Notes: generated by a model from the sequence alone, not told the origin. Positions 1 through 13,300 are shown, counted from the first letter of the stretch. The stretch: 64,000 bases of DNA from Sorghum bicolor (GCF_000003195.3 NC_012876.2:47301276-47365275); one strand, 5' to 3'. Translations and numbers: made by a program.

Positions 1-116
1 AATGGACAAGTGTCCGGAGTAGAATTAGGGGTACAAAGATGCCCACCTGAGCGGAAAGAATGGACAAGTGTCCGACAGTAGAATTAGGGGTATTTACTAC
101 CCACCTGAAAAAAAAG
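1..116. repeat. Two tandem copies of a ~58 bp unit
   Basis: Positions 1-58 and 59-116 are diverged direct copies; both begin AATGGACAAGTGTCCG and contain AGAATTAGGGGTA and CCCACCTGA. They lie in the 3' non-coding part of the Tat-type gypsy element that ends at 713. More copies may lie upstream of the window. Confidence 0.75.
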
Positions 117-713
117 AAGAAAGAAGAGATAGCCTATGTTCTCCCAAAGCAAAGATCAAAGAGGAGGAGAGATATCAATATGAGGAGCAATGAGAAGTAA
201 GCTTTATCATTACTTATATTTTCACCATTACTATCATTTACTCCACCACACATGCACATCTTGATTTAATTACATGTTGAGTTCCTTCGGATCCATGGCT
301 CGATTAGGCAACATATGTATGAGCTATTTTTCACACCTATGAGCTCCACGTAAACATCCCCTTAAGTTATAGGTAAGTGACATTCTTGGTAAGGATCCAC
401 AAATACCATATATAGAGAGATTTGAGAGTATCATATCTGGGAACTCTAAGCTTTATTTTTGAAAACTTATACAAAACTCCAGAACAAAGGTGAAGTATAG
501 GCAAGAGGAATAGTGCTTGACTTAATTATTTTTTCTTTCGATTACTTAAGACTTAAGTGCAAGTACTAAGCTCCATCACACTTCACTCTAATCTGGGAGA
601 ATTTTTATGTAAGCATGTGTGCTTATCAGGAAAGAAAACATCAAAGCAACTCCTGATCCATCTGAGTTTAGCTGTTTGCTCAGGGACGAGCAAAGGGTAA
701 GCTTGGGGGAGTT
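1..713 (+). mobile_element. 3' internal end of a Tat-type Ty3/gypsy element with polypurine tract
   Basis: This non-coding stretch runs into a polypurine tract (AAGCTTGGGGGAG at 699-711) immediately before an LTR that begins TGTTGACGG at 714. The preceding words about a 'GACGAGCAAAG...AAGCTTGGGGGA' run (684-710) are typical of the 3' ends of Tat/Retand-like gypsy elements in grasses. No pol coding is visible, so only the 3' untranslated part lies in the window. Lineage assignment is from pattern memory. Confidence 0.6.
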
Positions 714-2196
714 TGTTGACGGTCCTTAAGTAGTAAATTTAACCATCAACTAAACATGCAAAAGGATCAATATGCACCAAACATCTAGAATTAGGGTTTT
801 ATCTGACAGAATTCCACGAGCTTTGGTGTTTGTCTATTTCTGCAGGGGGTTATGAGAAAATATGGAGAGAAGGCCCACATGTCAGGTTTACAATGAGATA
901 ATGACGTACCGCGCAATTTTCCTCAATTTAGAAGAGTCCAGAAGCCACTGGAACGAATGGGAGGCCGATCGGGCCCGGGGGCAGCGCGCCCGCCCTGCCC
1001 AGGTGGCCAATCAGGACAGGTCTCACGGATCATGCTCCACCGCCTCTAATCTTCAAGAATAACCGTGCGATTAAGGTCGGTTTGATCCGACGGCCCACAT
1101 TCATTTGAGGGGGCTATATAAGCAAGGCCTCTCCACCCTAGGGGAGGAGGAGAAATCATTATCAAAGGAAGCCATCAAAGTTAGGGTTTAGGAACTTCTC
1201 TCCCACAGAGAATTAGAACTAGCTACTCCCAATTCCTTCATGTTCTATAGGATTGATTAGATAGAATTAGAGAAGTAGAGCCTAGCGCTCTGGATTTCGG
1301 ATCTTCATCAATAAAGATTGGTATTATTTCATATCTTCCTCTACTACTTTATTCTAATTGCATTATGTCCCTATTTATTATGTTCTTAGTTTGCTCTAGT
1401 TCTATATTTGATATAGTTATGATTGATAATGAGTTTATGTATAAGTTTGCAAAGCGCTTAGCTCTTGACTCGAGGGAGTTAAGTGGTAGATCATATGTCG
1501 GCGTGGTGCTTAGATATTAGTTACCTGCACATGTACCCTATTGGCCGGGTCGTGTGGTAGTTCGCGATGGTGACAACTTCGTTGATTCTTATATAGTCCA
1601 CCCTCCGTTGATAGGACAGGCAGAATTTGTATTGTGGAGTAAGTCTTGCTATGTTCTGATTTACTTTAGCAATGTTCCTTATACATGAATAAAGAGTCTT
1701 TTGTGCTATATATAATCTTGTAGATAACAAGAGTAGATTGTGACTTAGTAGATAGTAGATACTCAAAATCCATTCTCTAGCTAATCCGACGTCACCTTAC
1801 ATTTATGTGGAGTAGTCTATTTCTAATCGCTGAGTTATTTACCCATGAGCTTATATTTCATTATCTTTATTATTATGGCTTACCCCCTACTAAAGCAAGT
1901 GACTGTGTGACGAGTTCCTCATTAGTAATCATGTTATTGCAAGTTTATCTCTAGTCTATGGCTTGATAGATTTTACCCAGGTTTTCACTTTCACCGTTCT
2001 CTTAAGCAAAACATAAATAACGATACCCGGAATACTTTCCTGGTGAAATGCTACAATGAGGTATTTTATCTGTGCGCTTGCGGATAGAATAGATTATTTT
2101 CTAGAGAGCTTTCATATTCATAAATACCTTAGTACACTCTAGTACCATGCTGGGGATGACAACCTAGTATTCAAGTGGTGTTAGCAAGTGTCAACA
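714..2196 (+). mobile_element. Tat-type gypsy LTR (complete, ~1.48 kb)
   Basis: The LTR begins TGTTGACGG at 714 and ends GTCAACA at 2196, giving short terminal inverted repeats. A TATA-like box (CTATATAAGC) lies near 1115. The first ~350 bp match the solo LTR at 32283-33561 closely, and 1440-1640 matches the partial LTR at 2970-3150. It has a polypurine tract on its left and a gag leader on its right, so it is flanked by internal sequence on both sides. The downstream primer site seems partly deleted: only CCGGGGA remains after the end. Confidence 0.75.
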
Positions 2197-2469
2197 CCGG
2201 GGAAGGTTGATTACTAATAAGGAATGAATACGGAATTTCGAGTCATCATTCGCATCACTAGTATGATCGAGATTATCAATTCTCTCATACAGTTTTACCC
2301 CTAAATTTTTCTATTTTTGATTATTTTATGCAGGGTAATGTATGAATAGAAGACATCTTCTAGGAAATTTTGTTGACAACCACGAAGCGTTATTCAGAAA
2401 AACAAGAGCCAAGCTCGAGAAGACATCATCAACACTTCAGCGCAAAGCTTGTCGACCGGGTTCGAAGTC

Positions 2470-2712
2470 ATGGCGAACAAGCTGATCTGTGAGTACTCCG
2501 CTCCCACTATGGACAACATCCGCACTGGACCAGCTGCGGAGATCGACTACAACTTTGAGCTCAAGCCTGGGCTCATCAACATGGTGCAAGCCAACCAATT
2601 CTGTGGAAAGGCGCACGAAGATGCTAGTGCTCATCTCCAACACTTCCTGGAGATTTGCAGCACATTCACCATGATAGGAGTCCCTAGAGATGCTATACTA
2701 CTTTGCCTCTTC
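2470..2712 (+). pseudogene. Gag N-terminal fragment of a Tat-type gypsy element
   Basis: From ATG 2470 the frame reads MANKLICEYSAPTMDN and then the block ELKPGLINMVQANQFCGK and HEDASAHLQHFLEICSTF, which I recognise as the conserved N-terminal part of plant gypsy Gag (retrotransposon gag family). About 80 residues remain. The frame leaves recognisable Gag sequence at about 2712, where a different LTR fragment joins, and a stop follows at once. Normal Gag of this type is several hundred residues, so this is a truncated relic. Confidence 0.75.
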
Positions 2713-3720
2713 GATTAGTTTCCGGATCTGTCAAGAGGATTCTTGGTAATACCTCTACTGTTCTTCATTTGTTCATCATTGTTCTTCAATATTATGAATA
2801 TGACTTTGTTCTACTTCAATATATTGGTTATGACTTTGCTCTACTTGTTTATATTTGCAATTATATCGTTCTTAGTTTATCAAAGTTATATGCTTGGCTT
2901 AGTTAGATTGGAATTATATACATGTTTAGGATCGTATAGCGTTTATCCATGTGTACAGTGGGTAAATGATAAGTATTGTGTAGGCGTGGTGCCTATACCG
3001 TATTTATCTACGATTGTACCCTATATGCCGGATCGCGGGGTAGTTCGTGGTGGTGACAGCTCCATTGATTCTTATATAGTCCCCCTCCCGTGTATAGGGC
3101 AGGCGGAGCAATATTATTACAGGAGAGTGATTGCTATGTTTCTCATCTTCCTTGATAATATCACTATACATGGGCGTAGTCCTGTCTCGCAATGATTGCC
3201 AAGTATAATTACACTAACTATGATATGCTAGACTTTATAGTTAAGAATAACTTAGGAAATGTTCTTGTAGTTCATCCTAATTCCATGCTAATGACTTGCT
3301 AGAATATCTGTTGAGGTGCTTATCATTATTATATGTGGCTAGTTATGCTGATCAGATTAATTATCTTTGTCACCATTCATACTTTATCTATATTTTATGT
3401 GACATTTATCCCTGTATGAAAGAGATAGATAAATGATCTCTATTATACATGCAATGATAGATACTCAATTCCATATTTCATTCCATAATCAACATTGATG
3501 ATTAGCAATCCCTTCCCAGTGGTAAAAATATAAATAACGATACCTAGAATACTTCCCGATTAAAATGCTACATCGGTATTAATCTGTGCGCTTGCAGATC
3601 TCATTTATTATTCATTCAGAAGAGCAATTGCATATTTCAATACCGCGTCTCTCATGTCATGCTGGGATGACAACTTGGCTTAAGTGGCATGAGGGATAGG
3701 TTCGGCATTTTTGGCGCCGT
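2713..3720 (+). mobile_element. 3' part of a second Tat-type gypsy LTR plus primer-binding site
   Basis: The stretch lacks the LTR start but aligns by eye with the interior and end of the other two LTRs (for example CTGTGCGCTTGC near 3584-3595, also near 2070 and 33515). At 3712-3720 TGGCGCCGT follows the LTR end; this is the start of the tRNA-Asp-type primer site used by Athila/Tat elements. The following ~50 bp (3721-3770) are leader, after which copia gag sequence begins abruptly. Confidence 0.6.
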
Positions 3721-3775
3721 TATCAGAATTAGAAACTAAGTCTACTTTTGGTAATGACGTTAAGAATGCCCAACA

Positions 3776-5145
3776 AAGGCTAAGAAGGAAGAATCAAGTG
3801 ATGAGGAGTGCTCCAATTATGATAGTGATGATGAAGCACTAGCACTCTTTGTTCGCAGGTTTGGCAAGATGATGAAGAAGGGCTATCATACAAGAAAGAG
3901 AAGGGACAACTCCAAGAACAAGGAATATGTAAGGTTATGCTACAAGTGCAAGAGCCCCGATCATATTGTGGCAGATTGTCCATACAACAGTGATCATGAT
4001 GAGCATGAGAGGAAGAGCAAGAAGGAGAAGAAAGAAAAGAAGGACAAGAAGATAGTCTTCAAGAAGAAGAAGGGTGGATCTATGTTGTGACATGGGATAG
4101 TGATGCCTCTTCGGATGATGATTCAAGCGATGATGACAAGTCATCCAAGAAGAAGGCACTTGCAAGCATTGTTATCAACAAGCCATCACTCTTCGACACT
4201 CCTTCATGCTTCATGGCCAAGGGTCACAAGGTACAATATGATGAGAGTGAAAGTGAAAGTGAACATGAACATGATAGTGATAGCGATGATGAAAATGAAT
4301 TCACTAATGAACAACTCATGGGCATGTTAGAACAAGCTGATTCTCTTATTCAATCTAAAAACAAGAAGTGCAAAGAATTGGCCAAGAAGTTAAAAGCTCT
4401 TGAGCAATCCTTTGATGAGCTCAATGCTAATCATGAGAGGCTAGTGGAAGCCCATGAGAAGTTTGGCAAAGCTCACACCAAGCCAGAAAAAGCTCACTCT
4501 TTGTTATTAGAAGAGAACAAGGAAAAGGTTGTTGTATCATGTGATGTGGGCACAACACGTGACTTAATTAAAGAATCACCCAACCCACCTGTTGTTGTTG
4601 CCACTAACTCTTCTTGTAGGTCTTCATCCACCACAACCAACTCTACCTCTACTTCTAGTGTCGGTGTCACTTGTGATACCTCACTAAAGGTTGAGAATGA
4701 GACTCTCAAGAGAGAGGTGGATGAGCTCACTCACGCCCTAGGTGAGGCCTATGGTGGTGAGGCCCGCTTGCTAAAGTGCTTGGGTAGCCAAAGGTTTTCT
4801 CTCAACAAAGAGGGATTAGGCTATACCCCCAAGAAAGGCAAGGTGGCCTTTGCAACTCACAAGCCTAGCTTTGTGAAGAGCAATGGTCGATTTTGTAACA
4901 AATGTAAGCAAGTTGGGCACCTAGAGCTTAATTGTAATAAAATAAACAAGAACAAGAAAAATTCTAATGTATCTTACATTCCTTTTGATTCTTGTTATGT
5001 GCTTACCAAGGGTGAGAAGGGTGTGCATGCTAAGTTTGTTGGTACACCAATTGTGGGTCCAAAGAAGAAGGCCATTTGGGTACCAAAAAGCTTAGTCACT
5101 AACCTCCAAAGATCCAAACAAGTATCGGTACCTAAGAAACATTGA
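3776..5145 (+). pseudogene. Copia A gag (C-terminal two thirds, frameshifted)
   Basis: An open frame enters at 3776 with acidic and lysine-rich Gag sequence and a zinc knuckle CYKCKSPDHIVADC (about 3939-3980). A single-base loss near 4075-4085 ends this frame at 4090, and Gag continues in the frame starting at 4087: Asp/Ser-rich block, CFMAKGHK, a long Glu/Lys coiled coil, Thr/Ser-rich linker, and a second zinc knuckle CNKCKQVGHLELNC (4894-4935). The N-terminal Gag domain seen in copia C (61866) is absent. Gag packages element RNA in the cytoplasm; this copy cannot make an intact protein. Confidence 0.8.
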
Positions 5146-5157
5146 TTTGTTTTGTAG

Positions 5158-8100
5158 GTAAACTATAAAGCCGGAGGAAGTCATTGGGTGCTTGATAGTG
5201 GGTGCACACAACACATGACCGGTGATTCAAGAATGTTCAATTCAATCAATCCAAATGATGACAATGGTGTTGATAGTACCACATTTGGTGACAATGGCAA
5301 AGGCAAGGTCAAAGGGCTCGGTAAAATTGCTATATCCAATGACTTGAGCATTTCCAATGTGCTACTAGTAGAGAGCTTGAACTTAAATTTGCTATCCGTA
5401 GCTCAACTTTGTAATCTTGGTTTCAAATTCATATTTGGAGTTGATGATGTAGAGATCATAAGTGTAGATGGCTCAAACTTGATATTCAAAGGCTTTAGAT
5501 ATGAGAATCTATACTTGGTTGATTTCAATGCTAGTGAAGCTCAATTGTCAACATGCTTGCTCACTAAATCTAGCATGAGTTGGTTATGGCATAGAAGGCT
5601 TGGTCATGTTGGAATGAAACAATTGAACAAGTTAGTCAAGCATGATCTTGTTAGGGGCTTGAAAGATGTCACATTTGAGAAAGACAAACTTTGTAGTTCA
5701 TGTCAAGCCGGAAAGCAAGTTGGCAACACTCATCCAAAGAAGAGCATCATGAGTACATGCAAGGCATTTGAGTTGTTGCACATGGATCTATTTGGACCAA
5801 CCACATACACAAGCATTGGTGGAAATAAATATGGATTGGTGATAGTGGATGATTTCACAAGATATACTTGGGTATTCTTTCTTAGTGACAAGAGTGATGC
5901 TTTTGCAACCTTCAAATCATTTGTCAAGAGAATACACAATGAGTTTGAAACAACCATCAAGAAAGTGAGAAGTGACAATGGAAGTGAATTCAAGAACACA
6001 AGAGTTGATAAGCTTTGTGATGAATTTGGCATTAGGCATCAATTCTCGATCAAGTACACTCCACAATCAAATGGTCTTGTTGAGAGGAAGAATAGAACCT
6101 TGATTGACATGGAAAGATCAATGTTGAGTGAGTACAATGTGAGTCATTCTTTTTGGGCCAAAGCAATCACATGGCTTGCTACTATAGCAACCGACTCTAT
6201 TGTCACCCAATGATGGAGAAGACACCATATGAACTCTTGAATGGAAGAAAGCCCAACATTGCATACTTTTGGGTTTTTGGTTGCAAATGCTACATATTGA
6301 AGAAAGGCACTAGCTTGAGCAAATTTGAAAAGAAATGTGATGAAGGCTTCTTGCTTGGTTACTCTACTACTAGCAAAGCTTATAGAGTTTGAAATTTGGC
6401 TAGTGGTACTCTTGAAGATGTGCATGATGTTGAGTTTGATGAAACCAATGGCTCTCAAGAGGAAGATGAGAATCTAGATGATGTGAGAGGCACTCAATTG
6501 GCCAATGCAATGAAGAATATGGATATTGATAATTTAAGGCCTAGAGAGGTGATTGATGTTGAAGATGACAAAGATCAAGTGCTTCCTACCTCTAATGTGC
6601 AAGCTAATGGTTCTCATGATCAAAATCAAGCTAGTACAAGTGGTACACAAGTGCAAGATCAACAAGCTAGTACATCATCTCATGATCAAACAAGTGCAAG
6701 CAATCAAGTGCAAATACTCCAACCAACAAATATTGCAAGAGATCATCCATTGGATCATATCATTGGTGATATTCAAAGAGGAGTGCAAACTAGATCAAGA
6801 CTAGCATCATTTTGTGAGAATTTCTCCTTTGTGTCTCACATTGAGCCAAAGAAGATAGATGAAGCCTCGAGAGATGTTGATTGGGTTAATGCTATGCATG
6901 AAGAGCTTAACAACTTCAAAAGAAATCAAGTATGGGAATTAGTTGAGAGGCCTAGTGATCATAATGTCATTGGTACTAGATGGGTCTTTCACAACAAACA
7001 AGATCAAGATGGGATAGTTGTAAGGAACAAAGCAAGATTGGTAGCACAAGGCTATACTCAAGTTGAAGGTCTTGACTTTGGTGAAACATATGCCCTGGTT
7101 GCAAGATTGGAAGCAATTAGGATCTTGTTGGCCCATGCTTGTGCACATAACATCAAGCTATACCAAGTGGATGTGAAAAGTGCATTTCTCAATGGCTATA
7201 TCAATGAAGACGTTTATGTTGAGCAACCTCCTAGATTTGAAGACGACAAGAAACCCAACCATGTTTACAAGCTAAGAAAGACATTGTATGGTTTGAAGCA
7301 AGCACCTAGAGCATGGTATGAGAGATTGAGAGATTTCTTACTCTCTAAAGGTTTTAAGATGGGCAAGGTTGACACCACCCTCTTCACCAAGAAGATTGGC
7401 AAGGACTTATTTGTGTTGCAAATATATGTTGATGATATCATATTTGGATCAACCAACCAAGAATTTTGTGAGGAGTTTGGAAATATGATGGCTAATGAGT
7501 TTGAGATGTCAAATGACTGGAGAGCTTAGTTACTTCCTTGGTCTTCAAATTAAGCAACTGAAGAATGGCACATTTGTGAATCAAGGCAAGTACATAAAAG
7601 ACATACTCAAGAAGTTTGGCATGGATGATGCAAAAGCAATTAGCACTCCAATGGGAACAAATGGAAGCCTAGATAGTGATACAAGTGGAAATATGGTGGA
7701 TCAAAAGTTGTATCGGTCTATGATTGGAAGCCTACTCTATGTGACCGCATCAAGACCGGATGTCATGTTTAGTGTATGCATGTGTGCAAGATTCGAAGCC
7801 TCACCAAGAGAAAGCCATTTGAAAGCAACAAAGAGAATATTGAGGTACTTGAAGCATACACAAAATGTTAGTTTGTGGTATCCCAAAGGTGCAAAGTTTG
7901 AACTTGTTGGATATTCTGACTCGGACTATGCGGGATGCAAAGTTGAAAGGAGAAGCACATCGGGCACATGTCAACTATTGGGAAGATCACTTGTCTCATG
8001 GTCATCCAAAAAACAAAATAGTGTTGCATTATCAACCGCTGAAGCGGAGTACATTACGACCGGTAGTTGTTGTGCACAAATCCTATGGATGAAGGCAACT

Positions 8101-8379
8101 TTGAAGGACTTTGGAATCAACTTCAAGCAAGTGCCATTGCTATGTGACAATGAAAGTGCCATGAATCTCACCAACAACCCGGTTCAACACTCAAGAACAA
8201 AGCATATAGATGTCTGCCATCATTTCATAAGAGATCATCAACAAAAAAGGGATATTTGTATTGAGAGTATAGGCACCGATGATCAACTTGCCGATATATT
8301 CACCAAGCCACTTGATGAGAAGAGGTTTTGCAAGCTAAGAAATGAATTGAACATACTTGACTTCTCAAATATGTGTTGA
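5158..8379 (+). pseudogene. Copia A pol: protease, integrase, reverse transcriptase, RNase H (broken)
   Basis: Pol lies in the same frame as gag's second part, separated by stops TGA 5143-5145 and TAG 5155-5157. Visible modules: protease active site LDSGCTQHM (5191-5217); GAG-pre-integrase WLWHRRLGH; integrase core with LHMDLFGP, VRSDNGSEF and LVERKN; reverse transcriptase [25 protein letters not shown] and catalytic IYVDDIIFG; RNase H GYSDSDYAGC, LSTAEAEY and LLCDNES. Lesions: a frameshift near 6165 ending that frame at 6213, a Trp-to-stop TGA at about 6390, and one extra base near 7506 that ends the reverse transcriptase frame at 7529. Order integrase before RT defines Ty1/copia. Confidence 0.9.
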
Positions 8380-9511
8380 TGCACCCCCATTATATGGCAT
8401 GCCTCTCCTTCGAGCAAAGCAAGGTAAAATTGATTGGCATATCATCCATCCTATGTTAAGGACTTGCTTAGTGCATCTAGTCATTCTTTACATGTCTTAG
8501 GCTCACTCATGAAAATCAAATGAATTTGATGCTTGTATGGTACCACTATGGCTTCTATGCTTGACTTGATCTAGTGGTACCATATGACATGTTTGTGGGC
8601 TTGCAATCCTAAGTGTTTGATCTAGAATTTGAGCTATAAGTGTTTAACTCAATATGGTACAAGATAACCCTTACTTAGAGGTGTGAAGAAGCTTGTCCTT
8701 GGATCAAACCGAGTTAAATATCTTAGGCAAGTAATCTAGATTGGACCAATTTGGTAAAATGAACTCACTTCACATGGTCTCACACTAGCCTATCTAAAAT
8801 TTTAGCTCACCTTTTGTGGTCATTGATGACAAAGGGGGAGAGAATTTCCCAAAGATTTGCTAAAAGGGGAGAAGTACAAAGATAGGGGAGTAACATGATA
8901 AAAGAAGGGGATCAATTAAAATTTTGAAGCACACAAGTAAGGGGAGCAAGCTCAAAAACTTGTATGTTGCATTTGAATGTGCATCACATATGTTTGCTTG
9001 CATTCGCACTAACTTTAGAAGCTTTCTCTCCGATACCTTGCTTGTGTGGTGTATGCTAGTTATAGGTTTGATTGATGAAATGAAGAACTAGCATGCATAG
9101 GTAGTGTAACTAGACGACTATTTGTTTCACAAGCGGTACTAGAACCTTGTTTATATTATTGATCTCACGGGGTGTTCTAGCTTTGTTAATGTCTAGTTAC
9201 TAATGGTGCTAAGGATGGTGTACATTGGCAACTCCGATTGGTATCACGCTTCAAAGGTCCATTCTTTACACCTTAGCATCATTTGGTAGAAATTGACTCC
9301 TATATTTCCTATTCAAACATATGTGCAAGCTTTCAAATCAAAACTCTTAGCACATATGTAGGGGGAGCAATTGCTACCAATTTGGGTTTATGAAACTTGT
9401 CCATAACCTTTGCACGTGGTAAAATGCTTGGGCAAGCAACATGAATCCAAGAAAATTTTATTGAAAATCTTTGTAAAAAGGGTTGTCATCAATTACCGAA
9501 AAGGGGGAGAT
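8380..9511 (+). other. Copia A 3' non-coding region with repeated polypurine tracts
   Basis: There is no coding sequence. G-rich purine runs recur: ACAAAGGGGGAGAG near 8828, AAAAGGGGAGAAG near 8863, TAGGGGGAGC near 9359, and GAAAAGGGGGAGAT at 9499-9511, directly before the LTR. Repeated polypurine tracts between pol and the 3' LTR are a known Sirevirus trait. The same region is present in copia D (59419-60243), clearly homologous by eye. Confidence 0.75.
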
Positions 9512-10046
9512 TGAAAGCCCTAGTTTGGTTTTGAATAATAGATGAAACCCTATTACTAACCTCTATACTAAGTGTGCGTAGACTTAATGAGGTTGGTACA
9601 TGCCAAGTGATGGAGCAAGTGATGATCATGGTGATGATGGTAATGACCACAAGATGATCAAGTGCTCAACTTGGAAAAGAAGAAAGAGAAAAACAAAACT
9701 CTATGGAGATCAAGGCAAAGGTATTGCTTAGGGTTTTGGTGATCAAGACACCATAGAGGGTGTGATCACATTTAGTATAGATAGCCGTACTATAAAGATG
9801 GGAATTCTTTGGCTAAGCGGTTATCAAGTGCCACTAGGTGTCATTGTTCATGAGCATGCATTTAGAACCTAGCGAGCTAACTTAACTCCTTCGAAGAAAA
9901 TGATTGTGAAAATGCTAACACACGTGCACATGTTGGTTTACACATTGTGGTGTTGGCACACTTTGAGAAGGAGGTGGAGTTTGAAAGGTAGAGAGGGTCT
10001 GGGTTCCTCTCTCCCTCCCGACGAACTTGCGAGGCGGGATTCAGCG
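9512..10046 (+). mobile_element. Copia A 3' LTR, segment 1
   Basis: The segment starts TGAAAGCCC directly after the polypurine tract and stops at the LINE insertion. Its last ten bases (GGATTCAGCG, 10037-10046) recur at 32100-32109 on the other side of the LINE, the target-site duplication. The rest of this LTR is at 32110-32282 and 33567-34823. Confidence 0.75.
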
Positions 10047-10318
10047 CTTTTTTTTAAACCGAGGTAAACCCCATTTCCATTATCACTAACGGAAATACAA
10101 AGTCTTTGGAGCAGTTTTAGAGAGACAGAATGGGCAGAGCCCAAAGAGACCTTACGATAACAAAAGCTACCAAAGAAATAAGGTTGTTAAAACCTAACTC
10201 TCCACCGATTTGACTCTGGGAAGTCAGAAAACCGGCCAGATTACAAGACATGGAAACAGAGTAGACCCAATCCGCAACACGACTGGCCGCTTTCTTCAGG
10301 CACTTGACCGGATATCTT

Positions 10319-13300
10319 CTACTCTTCTTCTTCGCTGTTCTCATCATTGTTTCTCACTAGCAGCTCCCCTTCTCTGTTTCTCTTGGCAAGAAGAGAGGTA
10401 GCTATCTTGAGCATCGTGTTCACTCCATTCTCCAAGGCTTCCTTGTCTACCTCCTTGAAAAGACCTGCCCAGTATTTCATTAAAGCACAATCATGACAAA
10501 TAATAGAGATCGGGTTTGATAACAGTTTTCCTTCGAAACATGTTCTGTTCCGGGCTTTCCAGATAGCCCAACAAACTGCCGCAATCCCAATTGCATGAAA
10601 CTGTTTTCCTGTAGGTATCCAAACATCACACCAATTCCAACATTGTTCAAAAGAACAAGGAATATTATCAGCTCCAATACATTTAGCAACTATAGCCCAA
10701 ACTGCTTTAGCAGTACTACATTGAAAGAACAAGTGAGATAAATTTTCAGCTTTATCACAAAAATAACAGGTGGGATCACCTGTCCATTTTCTTTTAACCA
10801 TATTATCTTTTGTCAACACAGCATTGTTAAGCATAAGCCACAAAAATATTTTTATTTTAGCTGGTATCGCACTTTTCCAAATTCTTTTATGATACATGCC
10901 AGAGTCATTCCTAGTCATAGAATCATAGCAGGATTTAACAGAGAACCGGCCACTCTTACCAAATTTCCAAGAAATATCATCTTTAGCATCAGTGAAAATA
11001 ACTTTTCTAAAGTCCTCCACAATGCTGATCCAATCATCCCGTAGTTTATCCACCAGCCACCTTGAAAAGATAACTACTTGTATGTTTTGCCTGACTTCAT
11101 ATACTTTCACATTTTGATGCATACAAAGTTTGAATAGATTAGGAAATAACATTTGTAGCGGTTTATCATATAACCATGTATCTCTCCAAAACAGAATTGA
11201 TTTACCATTACCAACTATGATTTTTCTTCCTTGCAAATAAATTTCTCTAATTTTCAACAGATCAGTCCAGATAGCAGAGTCATTTTGCCTGTGTTTCACA
11301 GTGCAAATTGAGGTATTTTTGATATATTTAAAGTTAATGATCTGTTGCCACAACCCATCCTCTTTTTCTAATTTCCAGAGCCATTTACACAGGAGGCTAA
11401 TGTTCATTTTAGAAATGTCCTTAATTCCAATTCCTCCTTTCTTTTTGCTTTTACAAATTTTAGTCCATCTAACAAGATGATATTTTTTCTTCGTCCCACC
11501 ACCTTGCCAGAAAAAAGTCCTTCTCAACTTGTCCAACCTACTTAGTATTGTTTTAGGAAGCAAATAAATGGACATGTGATATATAGGAGCATTGTTCAAA
11601 CTGGATTTAATAAGAGTTGTTCTACCAGCTATCGACAGTGATCCACCTTGCCAAACATCCAACTTTTTAGCATTTTTATCCACCAAAGGAAGCCAGTCAG
11701 CCACATGCAGCCTACTAGGACTTACAGGGACTCCTAAATATTTTATAGGGAATGTTCCAATTTGGCAATTGAACAGATCAGCATAAACACTAGCCCAATT
11801 TTCCTCATCATTAATGATAAGAATCTCACTTTTAAGGAAATTTATTTTCAAGCCAGTCATTAGTTCATACATGTACAACAGTAGTTTCAAATTTCTTGCA
11901 TCATCAATGTTATGTTTCAAACACAATATCGTATCATCCGCATATTGTAAAACTGCAACTCCCTTATCTATAATATGATCTACCAACCCATGAAAGAGGT
12001 CATTAGCTTGGGCCTTATGAATCATTCTAGTCAAGCCATCAGCCACAAAATTGAATAAAATAGGAGATAAAGGATCTCCTTGTCTCACTCCTTTGTAGCT
12101 TTTTATGTATCGTCCAACTAGATTGTTCACCTTTACACTAACTGTTCCCCCAGAAACCACATTTTTAATCCATTCACACCATTTAGAACAAAAACCTCTA
12201 GCCTCAAAGCATTTGAAGAGAAAGCTCCATTTCACTTTATCATAAGCTTTCTCAAAGTCCAATTTTAATATGACCCCAATCTGTTTAATCCTCTTGGTTT
12301 CATGTAAAATTTCATGCAAAATCATAATGTCACTCATGATATTTCTTCCTTTCATAAAAGCAGTTTGATTATGATGTATAAGTTTCTCAGCAATTTTTTC
12401 CAATCTCACAGTTAAAACTTTTGTAATCAGCTTGTACAAACAATTAAGTAGACAAATCGGTCTATATTGTTGAATTCTTGTAGCATCACTAACTTTAGGT
12501 AACAAAGTAATCACCCCATAATTCAATCTGCTAATGTCCACCTTTCCTTCATGAAAGTCTAGAAATAATTGCATAATATCATCTTTTATAATTTCCCAAC
12601 ATGTTTGGTAAAACTCAATTGGTATCTTATCTGGACCAGCTGCTTTATTTTTCTCCATTTGAAACAAAGATTCTTTAATCTCGCTTTCACAAAAAGGTCT
12701 ACATAACAGTTCATTCTCCAGATCAGACACCTTATCAAGTTCATCCCACAAACTTTGATCAATCTGTATATTATGTTCTATTTCAGGTCCAAACAACTCA
12801 GCATAATAATCAGATGCATGCTGCAAAAGATCCTCATCCCCCTCAATAATAGTTCCATCACATTCAAAAGATATGATTTTGTTTTTCCTTTTTCTGCCAT
12901 TGGCAATTCTGTGAAAATAACTGGTATTATTATCTCCTTTCAACAACCATTGTTCATGAGATCTATTGTACCAGTATGTTTCCTCTTGATCCAGAAGGAA
13001 TAAATTTTCACAAATTAATCTAGTTTTGATCTCAGCTAGTTCAGCATTAAGCCCATTGACTTCCTCCAACGCTTCCAATTTCTTTATCTCCTCACTGTTA
13101 GAACATCTTTGTTTTTTAAGATCACCTTGTAGACTAAACCCCCAGCCTTTGAAGTACTGTTTCAGTATCTTCAATTTTTGCTGAATTTTATCTATACTGG
13201 TGCTAGCTCTACAGGGTTTAGTCCAAATACTTCTAACTTTTGGAATAAACTCAGGATGATTTAACCAGTTCAAATCAAATTTGAATTCAATATATCTCTG

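Noticed and set aside
862..1062. Small frame starting MERRPTCQVYNEI, with a similar one at 32431 in the solo LTR (MEERPTRRVYIEI)
   Set aside because: Their likeness follows from the homology of the two LTRs; C-terminal parts diverge and length is not kept.
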